A program made the position numbers and the translations under genes. The notes beneath the pieces were generated by a model, which was not told the DNA's origin, did no database searches, and saw only the letters and a program-made list of their open reading frames with translations. A stretch of 64,000 nt of DNA from Luscinia megarhynchos (Eukaryota > Chordata > Aves > Passeriformes > Turdidae): the NCBI GenBank assembly GCA_034336665.1, contig CM067584.1, positions 3,944,199-4,008,198 of the forward strand, read 5' to 3'. Positions 1-10,880 of this stretch are shown one piece after another (position 1 is the first letter of the stretch; every line of letters begins with the position of its first letter).

Positions 1-1620
1 CTGGGAATCCCTGTCCTGGCACTCCCTGGGAAATCCTCGTCCTTAGATCCCCTGGAAATTCCCTGTCCTGGCACTTTCTCAGAAATCCTTGCCCTGGCAC
101 CCCATGGGAAATCCTCATCCTGGCACAATCTGAGCAATCCTTGTCCTGCCACTCTCTGGAAATCCTTGTCCTGACCCTCTCTGGGCAATCCTTGTCCTCA
201 GATCCTCTGGACAATCCCTGTCCTGGCACCTTCTGAGAAATCCTTGTCCTGGCACCCCATGGGAAATCCTCATCCTGGCACAATCTGAGCAATCCTTGTC
301 CTGGAACACCGTGGGAAATCCCTGTCCTCAAATCCTCTGGAAATCCTTGTCCTGGCACCCTCTGGGCAATCCTCATCTTGGCACTTTCTGGTCAATCCTT
401 GTCCTGGTACCCCATGGAAAATCCCTGTCCTCAGATCCTCTGCAAATTCTTGTCCTGGGACAATCTGGGCATTCCTTGTCCTGACCCTCTCTGGGAAATC
501 CTTGTCCACAGATCCTCTGGGAATCCTTGTCCTGGCACTCCCTGGGAAATCCTCGTCCTTAGATCCACTGGAAATTCCCTGTCCTGGCACCTTCTGAGAA
601 ATCCTTGTCCTGGCACCCCATGGGAAATCCTCGTCCTGGCACCCCATGGGAAATCCTCATCCTGGCACAATCTGAGCAATCCTTGTCCTGGAACCCCCTG
701 GGAAATCCCTGTCCTCAGATCCTCTGGAATCCTTGTCCTGGGACAATCTGGGCAATCCTTGTCCTGACCCTCTCTGGGAAATCCTTGTCCACAGATCCTC
801 TGGAAATTCCCTGTCCTGGCACTTTCTCAGAAATCCTTGTCCTGGCACCCCATGGGAAATCCTGACCCTGGCACAATCTGAGCAATCCTTGTCCTGACCC
901 TCTCTGGGAAATCCTTGTCCTGCCACTCTCTGGAAATCCTTGTCCTGACCCTCTCTGGGCAATCCTTGTCCTCAGATCCTCTGGACAATCCCTGTCCTGG
1001 CACCCCATGGGAAATCCTCGTCCTTAGATCCTCTGGAAATTCCCTGTCCTGGCACCTTCTGGGCAATCCTTGTCCTGGCACCCCATGGGAAATCCTCATC
1101 CTGGCACAATCTGAGCAATCCTTGTCCTGGAACCCCCTGGGAAATCCCTGTCCTCAGATCCTCTGGAATCCTTGTCCTGGGACAATCTGGGCAATCCTTG
1201 TCCTGACCCTCTCTGGGAAATCCTTGTCCACAGATCCTCTGGAAATTCCCTGTCCTGGCACTTTCTCAGAAATCCTTGTCCTGGCACCACATGGGAAATC
1301 CTGACCCTGGCACAATCTGAGCAATCCTTGTCCTGCCACTCTCTGGAAATCTCTGTCCTGGCACCCCATGGGAAATCCCTGTCCTCAGATCCTCTGGAAA
1401 TCCTTGTCCTGGCACAATCTGAGCAATCCTTGTCCTGCCACTCTCTAGAAATCCTTGTCCTGACCCTCTCTGGGCAATCCTTGTCCTCAGACCCTCTGGA
1501 CAATCCCTGTCCTGGCACTCCCTGGGAAATCCTTGCCCTGGTACTTTCTGGAAATCCTCACCCTGGCATTCTCTGGGCAATCCCTCACCTGGCATTTTTT
1601 GGGCAATCCTTTCCTCCCTG
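1..1620. repeat. 26-bp minisatellite array (starts before the window)
   Basis: Tandem units of about 25-28 bp, usually 26, built on the theme AATCCTTGTCCTGGCAC with variable tails. Example spacings of the TCCTG core are 66, 92, 118 and 144. There is a clear higher-order period: the block from about 669 to 886 recurs at 1108 to 1325, offset by exactly 439 bp and nearly identical over some 220 bp. The array already runs at position 1 and decays around 1560-1620. Long open frames cover it on both strands because few units contain stops; this is not evidence of coding. Confidence 0.95.
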
Positions 1621-2886
1621 AATCCACCCCAGACTTTGTGGAACGAACCCAGAATTTCCTTCCTGCCGCCCCCAGCCCGGAGTGGGCAGCCCAGACCCGG
1701 CTCTGCCCTTTCCTGACCTCTCCAGCAGAATTCCAGGATTTCCTGGAGGATCAGGATCCCCCCGTGCAGTTCCTCAGCGTCTCACCAGGTGGCTTCAAAC
1801 ACTCCCCCAGTTATTATTATGCCCATTCTAATAAATAAATATTATATAATCCTTATTTATAACGTTTTTCTTGTTGCATCATGGCTGAAATCCCATCAGA
1901 AGACTGAGCTGTACAAGGAATGGTTTATTCTAAAATCAGAGCTGGTGAAATACTATTTTTTTTAAAATATAAATGAACAAAACTTGTTGTTGAGGTGCCC
2001 TCTCTCCCACATTTTTCCTGTGATTGGGCAAGAGGAAGAAAGACAATGCTTTATTAAATTTTATTCCTCTTGCTGTCTTCTTCTCCAACATCAATTTTCT
2101 ATATAAAGATCCCAGAATAAAAAAATAAAATTAAATTTTAAAAAACCACAAAAAGTAAAAATAATTGTCTAACAACTCTTTTAAAAAGCTGTGAATAACT
2201 AAACAAACACAAGATTTTGAAAAATCTAAAGTGCTATCAGATAAGAAATAAGTTTTTTAAGCACATACAGAATTTGCTGTTATTTGGGAATTCTCCCCAT
2301 GAAAGCCGCCTAAATTCCACTTTTATTTCTGTGTATTTAAATCCAAACACAGCAGCTGAAGAATCTGGATGAATAAAAACCAAATTTGACTCTCTCCTCC
2401 CAATTTCCCCATCTGCCCTGGCATTCTGGGAGCAGGAGCCTCCCCTAGTCCCACAGAACAGGTGTAGGAGTATTTTAACAGAAAATCAGAAAACCATTAA
2501 TCCACTTTAAAAAAAAAATAAAATCATCATTTGTCCATTTCTCCTTAGATTCTGTAGGAATATTTGTATTTCTCCTCATTATCTGCAGGAATATTTCTAT
2601 TTCTTCATTCCAAGGTGAAGGATCCATACATGGGGAAATGAGGTGCACGAGGCAAAGGCTTGGCTTTTCTAACCCAGCTTATTTTTATTCTTTTTATAAA
2701 AAATAGAAATATATATTTTTAATAAAAATCTTTCTGGACTCTGCATCTTAGATACCCCAAATTTTCAGAGCCACAAAAATAACCTCTGAACCCAGAACTG
2801 CCTCCAGTGTTGTGTTGCTCTTCCCATTCTTTATCCCAAGAACTCCTGGCAATTACAGTCCATATATATAAAAAAAAAAAGAAAAA
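1621..2886. other. Intron 6, AT-rich unique sequence
   Basis: No gene or recognisable mobile element was seen. The stretch has many A and T runs and a simple transition from the minisatellite edge. Confidence 0.5.
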
Positions 2887-2996
2887 ATTATATTTATATT
2901 TATATTTATATTTATATTTATATTTATATTTATATTTATATTTATATTTATATTTATATTTATATTTATATTTATATTTATATTTATATTTATATC
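2887..2996. repeat. (ATTTAT)n hexanucleotide array
   Basis: About 18 near-perfect copies of a 6-bp unit, read ATTTAT on the plus strand. It yields artefactual YLYLYL and NININI open frames. Confidence 0.97.
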
Positions 2997-3129
2997 AGGA
3001 ATTTTTTTCACCACATTCTCCCTCACCAGCACAAACATGTTCCATTGGTGCAAAACCTGCTCTAACTGATTTAATTTGCCATTTCTCCAGATTTACCAGG
3101 ATTTTTGGAAAGTTGCCCATCATGGTTTG

Positions 3130-3235
3130 GATGGAGCAAATTGGGCTGGTGGAAAGTGTCCCTGCCCATGGAAAAAAATGGACTTTAAGATCTTTCCCAG
3201 CCTAAATAATTCCACAATTCCATAATTTACTGGTT
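3130..3235 (+). mobile_element. CR1 LINE 3'-end fragment
   Basis: The diverged text reads as a CR1 3' tail: GGTGGAAAGTGTCCCTGCCC, then an ACTTTAAGATCTTTCCCAGCC segment, then ATTCCACAATTCCATAATT in place of the ATTCTATGATTCTATGAT end. This is the typical 5'-truncated avian CR1 remnant. The sense strand is plus, antisense to EBF2. Confidence 0.65.
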
Positions 3236-3864
3236 GCATTTTCTTGAGGTGTTTGGGATGCAGGAAGAGCTGGGAGTTGGAAACATCACACCCCAAAAAA
3301 AAAAGGGGTTCCTGAGAGAAAACCCCCAGGCACATCCCAGAAAACACCACTGGTGGCTCTGGGTGTTGGTTTATGAACCCTCAATGATATTTTAGCAAAG
3401 GCCAGAAGGAGCAGTTTGCAAGGAAAATGATTGCAGGCAAATGGTGGTTGGCATTTTAAATCTCTCACTGAAATTGATAAGTTTGTGTGTCACACTTGCT
3501 GAAGATACCTGAACCAAGGAAAAAAAAAGAGAAAAAAAAGAAAAAGAAAAAAACCTAATCTTGTCTGATCCCAGGTAAACACCCCTCATAATGCTGGAGT
3601 CTCCTGCAGCATTTACACTTTTCTGACTTTAATTATACATCTGGATTTTGGAATTGTGTTTGCAAACTCAAACACAGCCAGGCCTCTTTCCTGCCTCAAC
3701 CTCCCCTTTTTCTCTGGGGGAGTAGTGGTAAAAAAAATCATAATTTTTCACCTTCCCTTTGTTTCACAGCAGTGAAAAATAACTTTGTCTTTAATATTGT
3801 TTGAGCCAAGTAATTTTTTTTTTTAATTTTCATACAATCTGAAAGAAGTTAAATAAATAAAACA

Positions 3865-3960
3865 GTTTTTGAGTGAGGTTAAGTGCCTGGCTTAAGCTGA
3901 CACAGCCCAGGAAATTGGAAGTTAAGGCTGATAGTAACAAATTCTGGCTCTCATGGAAAA
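3865..3960 (+). mobile_element. MIR-like ancient SINE remnant
   Basis: GAGGTTAAGTGCCTGGCTTA followed by AGCTGACACAGC and TTCTGGCTCT resembles the MIR core (GAGGTTAAGTGACTTGCCCA, then CACACAGC). It is heavily diverged, so the call is tentative. Confidence 0.45.
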
Positions 3961-5106
3961 GAAAAGGCAAAGACAAAATGATCTAAGCAATAAATAATTC
4001 CTGCCAGAACTTTTCATCTCCAGGCTCAGATGGGAGTGCAAGGACACTCTCCCAACCCTCCCTGTGTTATTGAAATGTTGGTTTGTGTGTTTAATTCTCC
4101 CCAGCCTCATGAAACACAGAATTCACCCCCAGGGAGCAGGAGGGACCTCGGCTGAGGATGTTAAGTAAGCAAATCTGGAAAGGGTTCATTATTTACCTTG
4201 AAGACCAGAAAATCCACCACTGGAGATGTTTGGTCTCTCAGGTAAATAAGGGTTTAGTCTGCAGGAATTAAGAATTCAATTTTTTCTTTTTTTTAGGCCA
4301 ATTTCATAAAATACTGAATGTATTTTTTTTAATTTTTCTAGTGGAGCACAATAATCCTGATTTTTCTCTGTTAGACCCTCATTGCTCGGACCATACTGGA
4401 GTGGCTGAAAACCAGGGGCAGTTTTGATTTAAACTTTCATAAAGGTCTAAAGTGACCACAGCAAAGACAGAAACCCTTTTGCTTCTCCTGTATCCCTTAA
4501 AAGCTGTTACTCTTCATCCTTCTGCATTTTTATTTGCAAGTAGCAGACCAAAGTAAGAATTATTTCTGTTTCAAGAGTAAAAGACCAGGATTTTGATACA
4601 TATTATATCTATTTTTAACTATATCAGTTATTTCTGCTGATTTCTTTGGTTAATTAAGAATTTTTTTATGTGTCTAAATGATTCCACCTCATCAAGAACA
4701 TCGTAAAAAAACCAAACCCCATCACCCATGTCAATTAAAAAGCACCTTCTCCATTAAGATGCTCCAAGAACTAGCAGTGAAATCCCATCAAGAAGAAGGG
4801 AATGTTGATAATTTAAATAATCCAGAGCAAAGCCTCAGCATCTGGGCTGAGACAAGGAGCTGATTTGAACAGCAAATCATTGAAACTCCTCCAAAATCCA
4901 GCCTCAGGTCCTCCTCAGCATCTGGAGGTTTTCCTTCAAGATCCAGAAATCAAAGTATAGACAGTGAGAAATTAATTTATTCAAACCAGCCTAAGCTGAA
5001 ATTTTATTCTCAACTCTTTAATCCATGCTCAGAATCAAGCACCACGTAGGGAAAAAAGGGGAGAATAGACTTGCAGTGGGCTGAGAGGGAGGGCAGGTGT
5101 GTTCAT
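3961..5106. other. Intron 6, no feature seen
   Basis: AT-rich unique intronic sequence. Short open frames only, none with recognisable domains. Confidence 0.5.
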
Positions 5107-5270
5107 GAAAAAAAAACCAAACCAAACAAAAAAAAACCCAAAAAACAACGACAACAACAACAACAACCAAAAAGAAAAAAAAAAACCCACAAAAAAACAC
5201 CAAAAAATCCAAAAAACAAACAAACAAACAAAGAAAAAAAAACAACCCAAAAACAACAAGAAAAACACAA
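5107..5270. repeat. A-rich low-complexity tract with CAA/CAAA repeats
   Basis: Runs of A broken by single C or G, including ACAACAACAACAACAACC and CAAACAAACAAACAAAG. It explains the lysine/asparagine-rich and phenylalanine-rich open frames on either strand. Confidence 0.9.
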
Positions 5271-5952
5271 ACTCAAGCCCCAAAGAGGTGCACTATAAAA
5301 ACTGTAAATCAAACACACCCCTCTAAAGAGGAGGGGGAGGGGAAAATATTAAACTTTGGCTCAGGAGTTGAAATCTTAAACTGTTGATGAAAATTTCTGC
5401 TCACCCTGCACATCCCTGGATGTTGGCAGGGAAGATCTGGGAGTGTTTTTGAACCCAGAAATTGCAACTCTGGGGCTGAGCAGCCCCTCTGCAATCAGCC
5501 CCATCCCAAAAAATCCCTGGGAATTCAGGATCCAGAACCTGCCCTGTGTCCAAAAAAGAAAAAAAAAATCTGTTGCCAAGGAAACACCCAAATATCAAAA
5601 TTGAAATATAGCTCAGCTCTTAATGAGCCCAAAAGGAGCTGTAGGAAGTTTACTCGAGTTCAGCAGAGATTTTTTTGGCTGAATGTGGGGAAGAGATTAT
5701 TAAAAGAGATCCCAGCCCCGTGGTGGAGGCGGGAGAAGAAGCACAACATAATTCTGTGATGTAAATCTGGTTAAAAATCCTCTCTCATATTTTTTTTTCA
5801 TCTCTTGGGACAGCAGCAAACACCCAAAAATGCAATAAAAATGTGAGGATACAAAATAAAAAAGAAAAAAATAAAAACAAAAACACGCATTTGGGGACAA
5901 AACCAAACAAAAAGGAGGAAAACTTGTAATGTTAGCACAATGATGCAACCTT

Positions 5953-5971
5953 AAAAAAAAAAAAAAAAAAA
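5953..5971. repeat. Poly-A run
   Basis: Nineteen consecutive A. It could be the tail of an old retroposon, but no element body was recognised beside it. Confidence 0.9.
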
Positions 5972-6477
5972 GGTACAGTTTTCCAGGAACTGCATTTTTC
6001 CTGACATCTTGTGCACATTGAGGCCCGTGGAGAGCTCCCATTTTCCACAGTCAGCACTTTGAGGGTCAGGGGGGTCGAGGCACCAGAATTCCCAGGGGGT
6101 GGCTGGGAGTTCATCCAGAACAATCGAGCTCCTGGCTGAGCCTCCCCTGGGGGGGCAGAGGGAACCCAGGGCACTGAATTAATTGGGGGTGGCCCCTTCC
6201 CCCAGAGCTCCCATCCTAACCCAGAACCCAACTCTACCCCCCAAAAAATACAAATTAAAGTTTGCATCCAGGCCTGACTGGCACCAAGGGGAGAATTTCT
6301 GCTTTTTTGATGGGTTTATGTAAAACTAGAAACTCTGGGGAGTGCCCTAGGACAGGAAGGGGATTTTTTTTTGGGCCATTCTGAAAACACCTGGAACAAA
6401 GACACCCATGTCTGGGAAATCCAGTAATAGCTAAATTAACCTCTGGTTCTGTGAAAAATCCAAACCACCAAGCCCAA

Positions 6478-6503
6478 CATCATCATCATCATCATCATCA
6501 TCA
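6478..6503. repeat. (CAT)n microsatellite
   Basis: About eight CAT copies, followed by short ATT repeats. Confidence 0.95.
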
Positions 6504-9145
6504 GTATTAATATTATTATTATTCACATTGATTCCCTCATTCCTGGCTATAAACTAACACCATTTGTTTGATAAATTAGGCAGCAAAATAATTTGCTGGG
6601 GGGAAAAATAATATTTAAGCAAATAGGTACAAGAGTGAATTTTCCTCCTTTTTTTTTCCCAAGGAATTGTTTGCATACCTCAGTAAGAATCCAGCTCAGA
6701 TTCAGTTTCCATTCTCTAACACATGTAGCTGTGAGTTCATTCAATATGTTCCCTAATTAAATCATGTGTTTTAAATATTCCAGCTCTGTCTGCACTTTAA
6801 ACTTCCAATGCAAAAATAACTGAGAGGAGGCACATGCTTTTATTTTATCTAAATTGTAGTTTTCAAATTATGTTGCTACTTTTGCCCCAAAAATAATATC
6901 CAAAATTATTAAAAAGCACCCCAAGCATTCAAGTAGTTTACATCAAAAATGTTATTTTTCAAAACAGAGGATTAGGCACCATACAAAATTAATGTGTATT
7001 TGAAAAAACACCAACAAGCCATGGAATTGTATTTAAATAGTAATGGTTTCTCAGGAATGTTTGCCAGAGTTTATGTAGCTACCAATGAAAAGTAAAAATT
7101 TAAAGCCAGGAAATGAATTGATGCTGCTGACTTAAATCTTTACAAGATCCTTAAATAATATTTAAACCAATAGCCAATTAAAAAATAGACAACCATGCAC
7201 ACACACTCATAAATAATACAAATTATGAGTCACTTCTGATTCTGATGGAGATGTCCAGGAGATGAAACACTGCATCATGCGCTTCATAAAAAGAAATTAA
7301 TATTTTTTTTATAATAGGATGTGGTTAAAATGGTTAAATCACTACTGAGCAGAGCTCCTCCAAACCACAGGCACTTTTTCCATGTTTTTTCCCCATTTTG
7401 GAGTCAAAATCAGGATAATTTGGCCAATTTGGCCACTTCCCATCACAGGCTGCTCCTAAAGCCCAGCCAAGGGCTGGACTCGCTGCCTCCCAGCGAGGTT
7501 TGTGGGCCCCAGTAGGTGCTGAGTGGTCACTTGACACCTTTAGGAGCTCTCAGAACATTCTGGGCATGAGGCTTTGGAAAATGACACAAAGTGGGAACGA
7601 GCTACAAAAAAAAACCTCTCTGAGCACGGTGATTACTTGGGTGTGATTCCCCGTATTTTCTTGCATTTATTAAAGTTTACAGGGAGAAAAAGAAAAAATT
7701 CAATTTCTCTTAGGAAATGTCTCTGCTAAAAATTTAAAGCCTAGGTTTCATTCCTTCAGTTGTGAGAAGAGAGAAGAAAAAGAAAGGAAGGAAAAAAAAA
7801 AACCAACTCAAAGTGATTGTTGCTTTCTCTGCAGTTACTGTAAATATTTTATGAATGGATACCTCAGAGCAAAGAATCCAGATAAAAATTCCCTATAATT
7901 ATTTGTCTAATGCACCGAGGAAGGATTTGGACTTTGCCATAAGTCCTTAATGCAAAGAACTTGTCAACATCAGCTTGTTGAGACATTAAGGGGATTTCTT
8001 TAGGTGCCACCTTTTAAACTCCAGTATTAAGCACAGCTTCTAGTAAATTTACTCCATGGTAAGCAATTCCAGATGAGTTCTAGTGACAGGCTTCAGTCTC
8101 AAGGTACTTTTTCACTGCACATTAAAATCTCATGTTCCCAAGGCTGGGTTGTTTTCTGACTGATATCCAATTAGGGAATAGAGAAAAAAGGCATTTCCAA
8201 AGCTGGAGCTGAACAAAACAACCCAGAGCAGTAACTCACGGGTAGCCAGCATCCCATACTCTCTGTTTACTCACAAGAAGTTACAATAAACAGATGAGAT
8301 CCTAAACAGCAGCAGCTCCTCTGAAAGAACTGCCCAGCAGAGCAAGAGCAGCGTTCCAGCCACTGAATCATGTTCAAAGCAAACTCTGGGAAATATTTGC
8401 ACTAAATCATCACCTTTCAGCCCCTTTAGGATCTTCCTCATACGTGAAACCCTGTGAGTGCTGAACCCCAGAACCTCAGACAAGGAGGAGTTGTAAGAAA
8501 ACGCTACAACAAGATTTCCTGGGCAGGAAAACCAAGGTTTGGTGGAAGTGAGTAGCCCCAAATCACAGAGGAAGCTTGTGGCAAAATTCACCATTGAAAG
8601 CAGCCCACTTTTGAGAATTAAGTTTTAATTTCTTCCCTCTCTTCCTCTTCCACACCAGATAAAATTAAGAACTGTCCTCTGATAACCACTGGAGTACAAT
8701 CAACTAATCCAAAACACAGGGACTGGTGTAAGAGCACAGGCAGAGCTTTCCTGTCACCCACCAGCAATTCTAGCACTAAGGAGCCCATTAATTTATGCAG
8801 ATATAACAATTTATAATTCCTGTAGGACAGGAGGAGGGTGTGGGAGGGACACAAACCCCTGGGAGGGCTGGGGAAGCAGGGCAGGTGTCTGGTTCAGGTC
8901 AGTGTCCCACGGCCACCAAACCAAACAGGAGCTGTACCAAGGATCAAACTTGATGAATTTGCTTCTCCCTAATTGGATGAGCAATTAGTCAACAAAAATG
9001 TGCCACCAGTTTCGCAAAGATTATGAAGGAATTCCTAAGTGCTGGGATAACAACGAGGAATTTTGGTTCTTGGATTGGAAGACGAATTTCAAATCCCTTT
9101 GGGAGTTATCAAGGTCCCAACACTTGTGGTCCCAACACCCTGACC

Positions 9146-9478
9146 CAAATCCTAACCCTAACCCTAATCCAAACTCTAACACTAATCCTAACCCTAATCC
9201 TAACCCTAACACTAATCCTAACCTTAACCCTAATCCTAACCCCAACCCTAACCTTAACCCTAACCCTAACCCTAACCCAAACCCAAACCCTAAGCCTAAC
9301 CCTAACCCTAACCCTAACCCTAACCCTAACCCTAACCCTAACCCTAACCCTAACCCTAACCCTAACCCTAACCCTAACCCTAACCTTAACCCCAATCCTA
9401 ATCCTAATCCTAATCCTAATCCTAATCCTAACCCTAAACCTAACCCAAACCCCAACCCTAACTTTAACCCTAACCCTT
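9146..9478. repeat. Interstitial telomere-like (CCCTAA)n tract
   Basis: About 330 bp of CCCTAA repeats on the plus strand (TTAGGG on minus). The central part, about 9296-9390, is nearly perfect. The flanks carry variants CCTAAT, CCCCAA, CCCAAA and CCTTAA. The tract starts after ordinary sequence (CAACACCCTGACCCAAAT) and ends at AACCCTTGGTCTCC. The proline/asparagine and glycine/leucine open frames here are artefacts. Confidence 0.95.
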
Positions 9479-9742
9479 GGTCTCCATGCGTGATGGGTTA
9501 AGCAGGAGCCACCAGAACACAACCAGGGGAGAGGAGCCAGGAGTGAATCTGCCTCTCTCCTCTCGTCCCCATTGACCTGCCCCTTTCCTGGCCACTTCAG
9601 AAAAACGACCCTTGTCACTTATGGAGGAGATGAAACACCACAAACCCCTCCAGCAGCAAAGCCCCGGCTGGGGACATCCCAAGTGCCACTGAAATCTTGT
9701 CACTGAAAACCAGAGCAAAGAGCTGCACTCCCTGAAAGGAGC

Positions 9743-9766
9743 ACAGACAGACAGACAGACAGACAG
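9743..9766. repeat. (ACAG)n microsatellite
   Basis: Six copies of ACAG in unique intronic sequence. Confidence 0.9.
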
Positions 9767-10531
9767 CCGTGCCAGGTTTACCTGCAGCTCAGCAAGAGGC
9801 AAAGCTGCTGCAGGAGCTGGGAAAGGAGCGTGGGGAGCAGCAAACCCTTCCCAGCAGCAGCAGGAAATCTTTCCTTTTACAGCTGCTAAACGCCTGGCTT
9901 TTCCCCCAAGCAATTTACGGTGCAGCCACATGTCAAGGTGGCTGCTGGGAATCAAGACGCTCCGAGTTACTCGGAGCAGAGCAGGGACTCTGCTGACAGA
10001 TGCCTGTGGTATTTGCCTGGCTAATTTGCTTTTATTATGGCCAGCAAGGCTCCTGTGAAGTGCTGGTTGCACGTTTGGGGGCGTGGGGAGGTTCCTGCAG
10101 GGGTTTGCAGGACACTCTGCTGCTCTGACACTGGGGGTTGTCCCAATGTTTGCATTAGCCCACTTTCATCATGATGGCAGTGAGTGTTTCTAACAGCCCC
10201 CTTCACCCTAATTATATTGGAGACTTTATTTAAGAGGTCCCTCCTTTTAGCACATTTGTGTGAAGGCTTTTTATATTCTGCTGCTTTAACGAGGTGGGAG
10301 AGTTGCTGTCCCTGTCCCTCCTTGTTGGGAAAGATGAGACAGAGAAATCTTGCAAATATGGATGCCCAGATTTTGAAAACATAAGCGAAATTGAAATGAA
10401 AGCCACTTTTGAGATGGCAAGCCTTAGTTACTGAATTCCCATGAAACAATGGGATGGCCCCTGAAGGCAATCCCCTCTTGATAGAACAATGCCCTCGGCC
10501 AGAGAGCAACTCCAAAGGGCACAGAAAGACT

Positions 10532-10880
10532 TGTCAGGGTCCAAAGATTAGATCTTAGAGTTTAAAATGTAACACACTATGGTAATGTAAGGATTCCTAT
10601 AGGCTGTATGTAAATGCTATAGAATTTGTGGTTTGTGTTACATTGGTTAGTGGAAATTAGAATATTCATCATGGAAGAAGATTTATTGTATTGCAAACAG
10701 GAAATCGCTCTCTTGCCTTCCTCTCTTTTTGCTCACTTCTTTCCCTCTTCTCTCTCTCTCTCTCTCTCTCCCTTTTTATCTCTTTTTGTCCTGCTCTGGG
10801 CTGTGCTGGGCAGCCCCTCACAGGCTCTTTTATCATAAACTGCAACTGTGACATTCGGCTTCAACAGAGCGCTTGAGTTT
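10532..10880 (+). mobile_element. Possible degenerate LTR-like element
   Basis: The segment starts TGTCAGGGTCC and is AT-rich with short phrases such as TGTGTTACATTGGTTAGTGG and GAATATTCATCATGGAAG. A TC tract (10749-10770) follows, then GCTCTTTTATCATAAAC. The layout recalls avian retroviral LTRs. No paired ends or target duplication could be established and the 3' limit is a guess. Confidence 0.3.
10749..10770. repeat. (TC)n microsatellite
   Basis: A dinucleotide run of about 11 copies within a pyrimidine-rich stretch. Confidence 0.95.

Larger units (their letters stand above)
5271..9145. other. Intron 6, mostly unique; short simple repeats
   Basis: Contains a poly-A run at 5953-5971 and a (CAT)n microsatellite at 6478-6503. 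Nothing else was recognised. The translated frames here are short and lack motifs. Confidence 0.5.

Noticed and set aside
115..1621. Long open frames on both strands across the first 1.6 kb
   Set aside because: They follow the 26-bp minisatellite, occur in several frames at once and have no start or splice context.
8998..9618. Proline/asparagine, leucine/threonine and arginine/valine-repeat open frames
   Set aside because: They are translations of the telomere-like CCCTAA tract in different frames.
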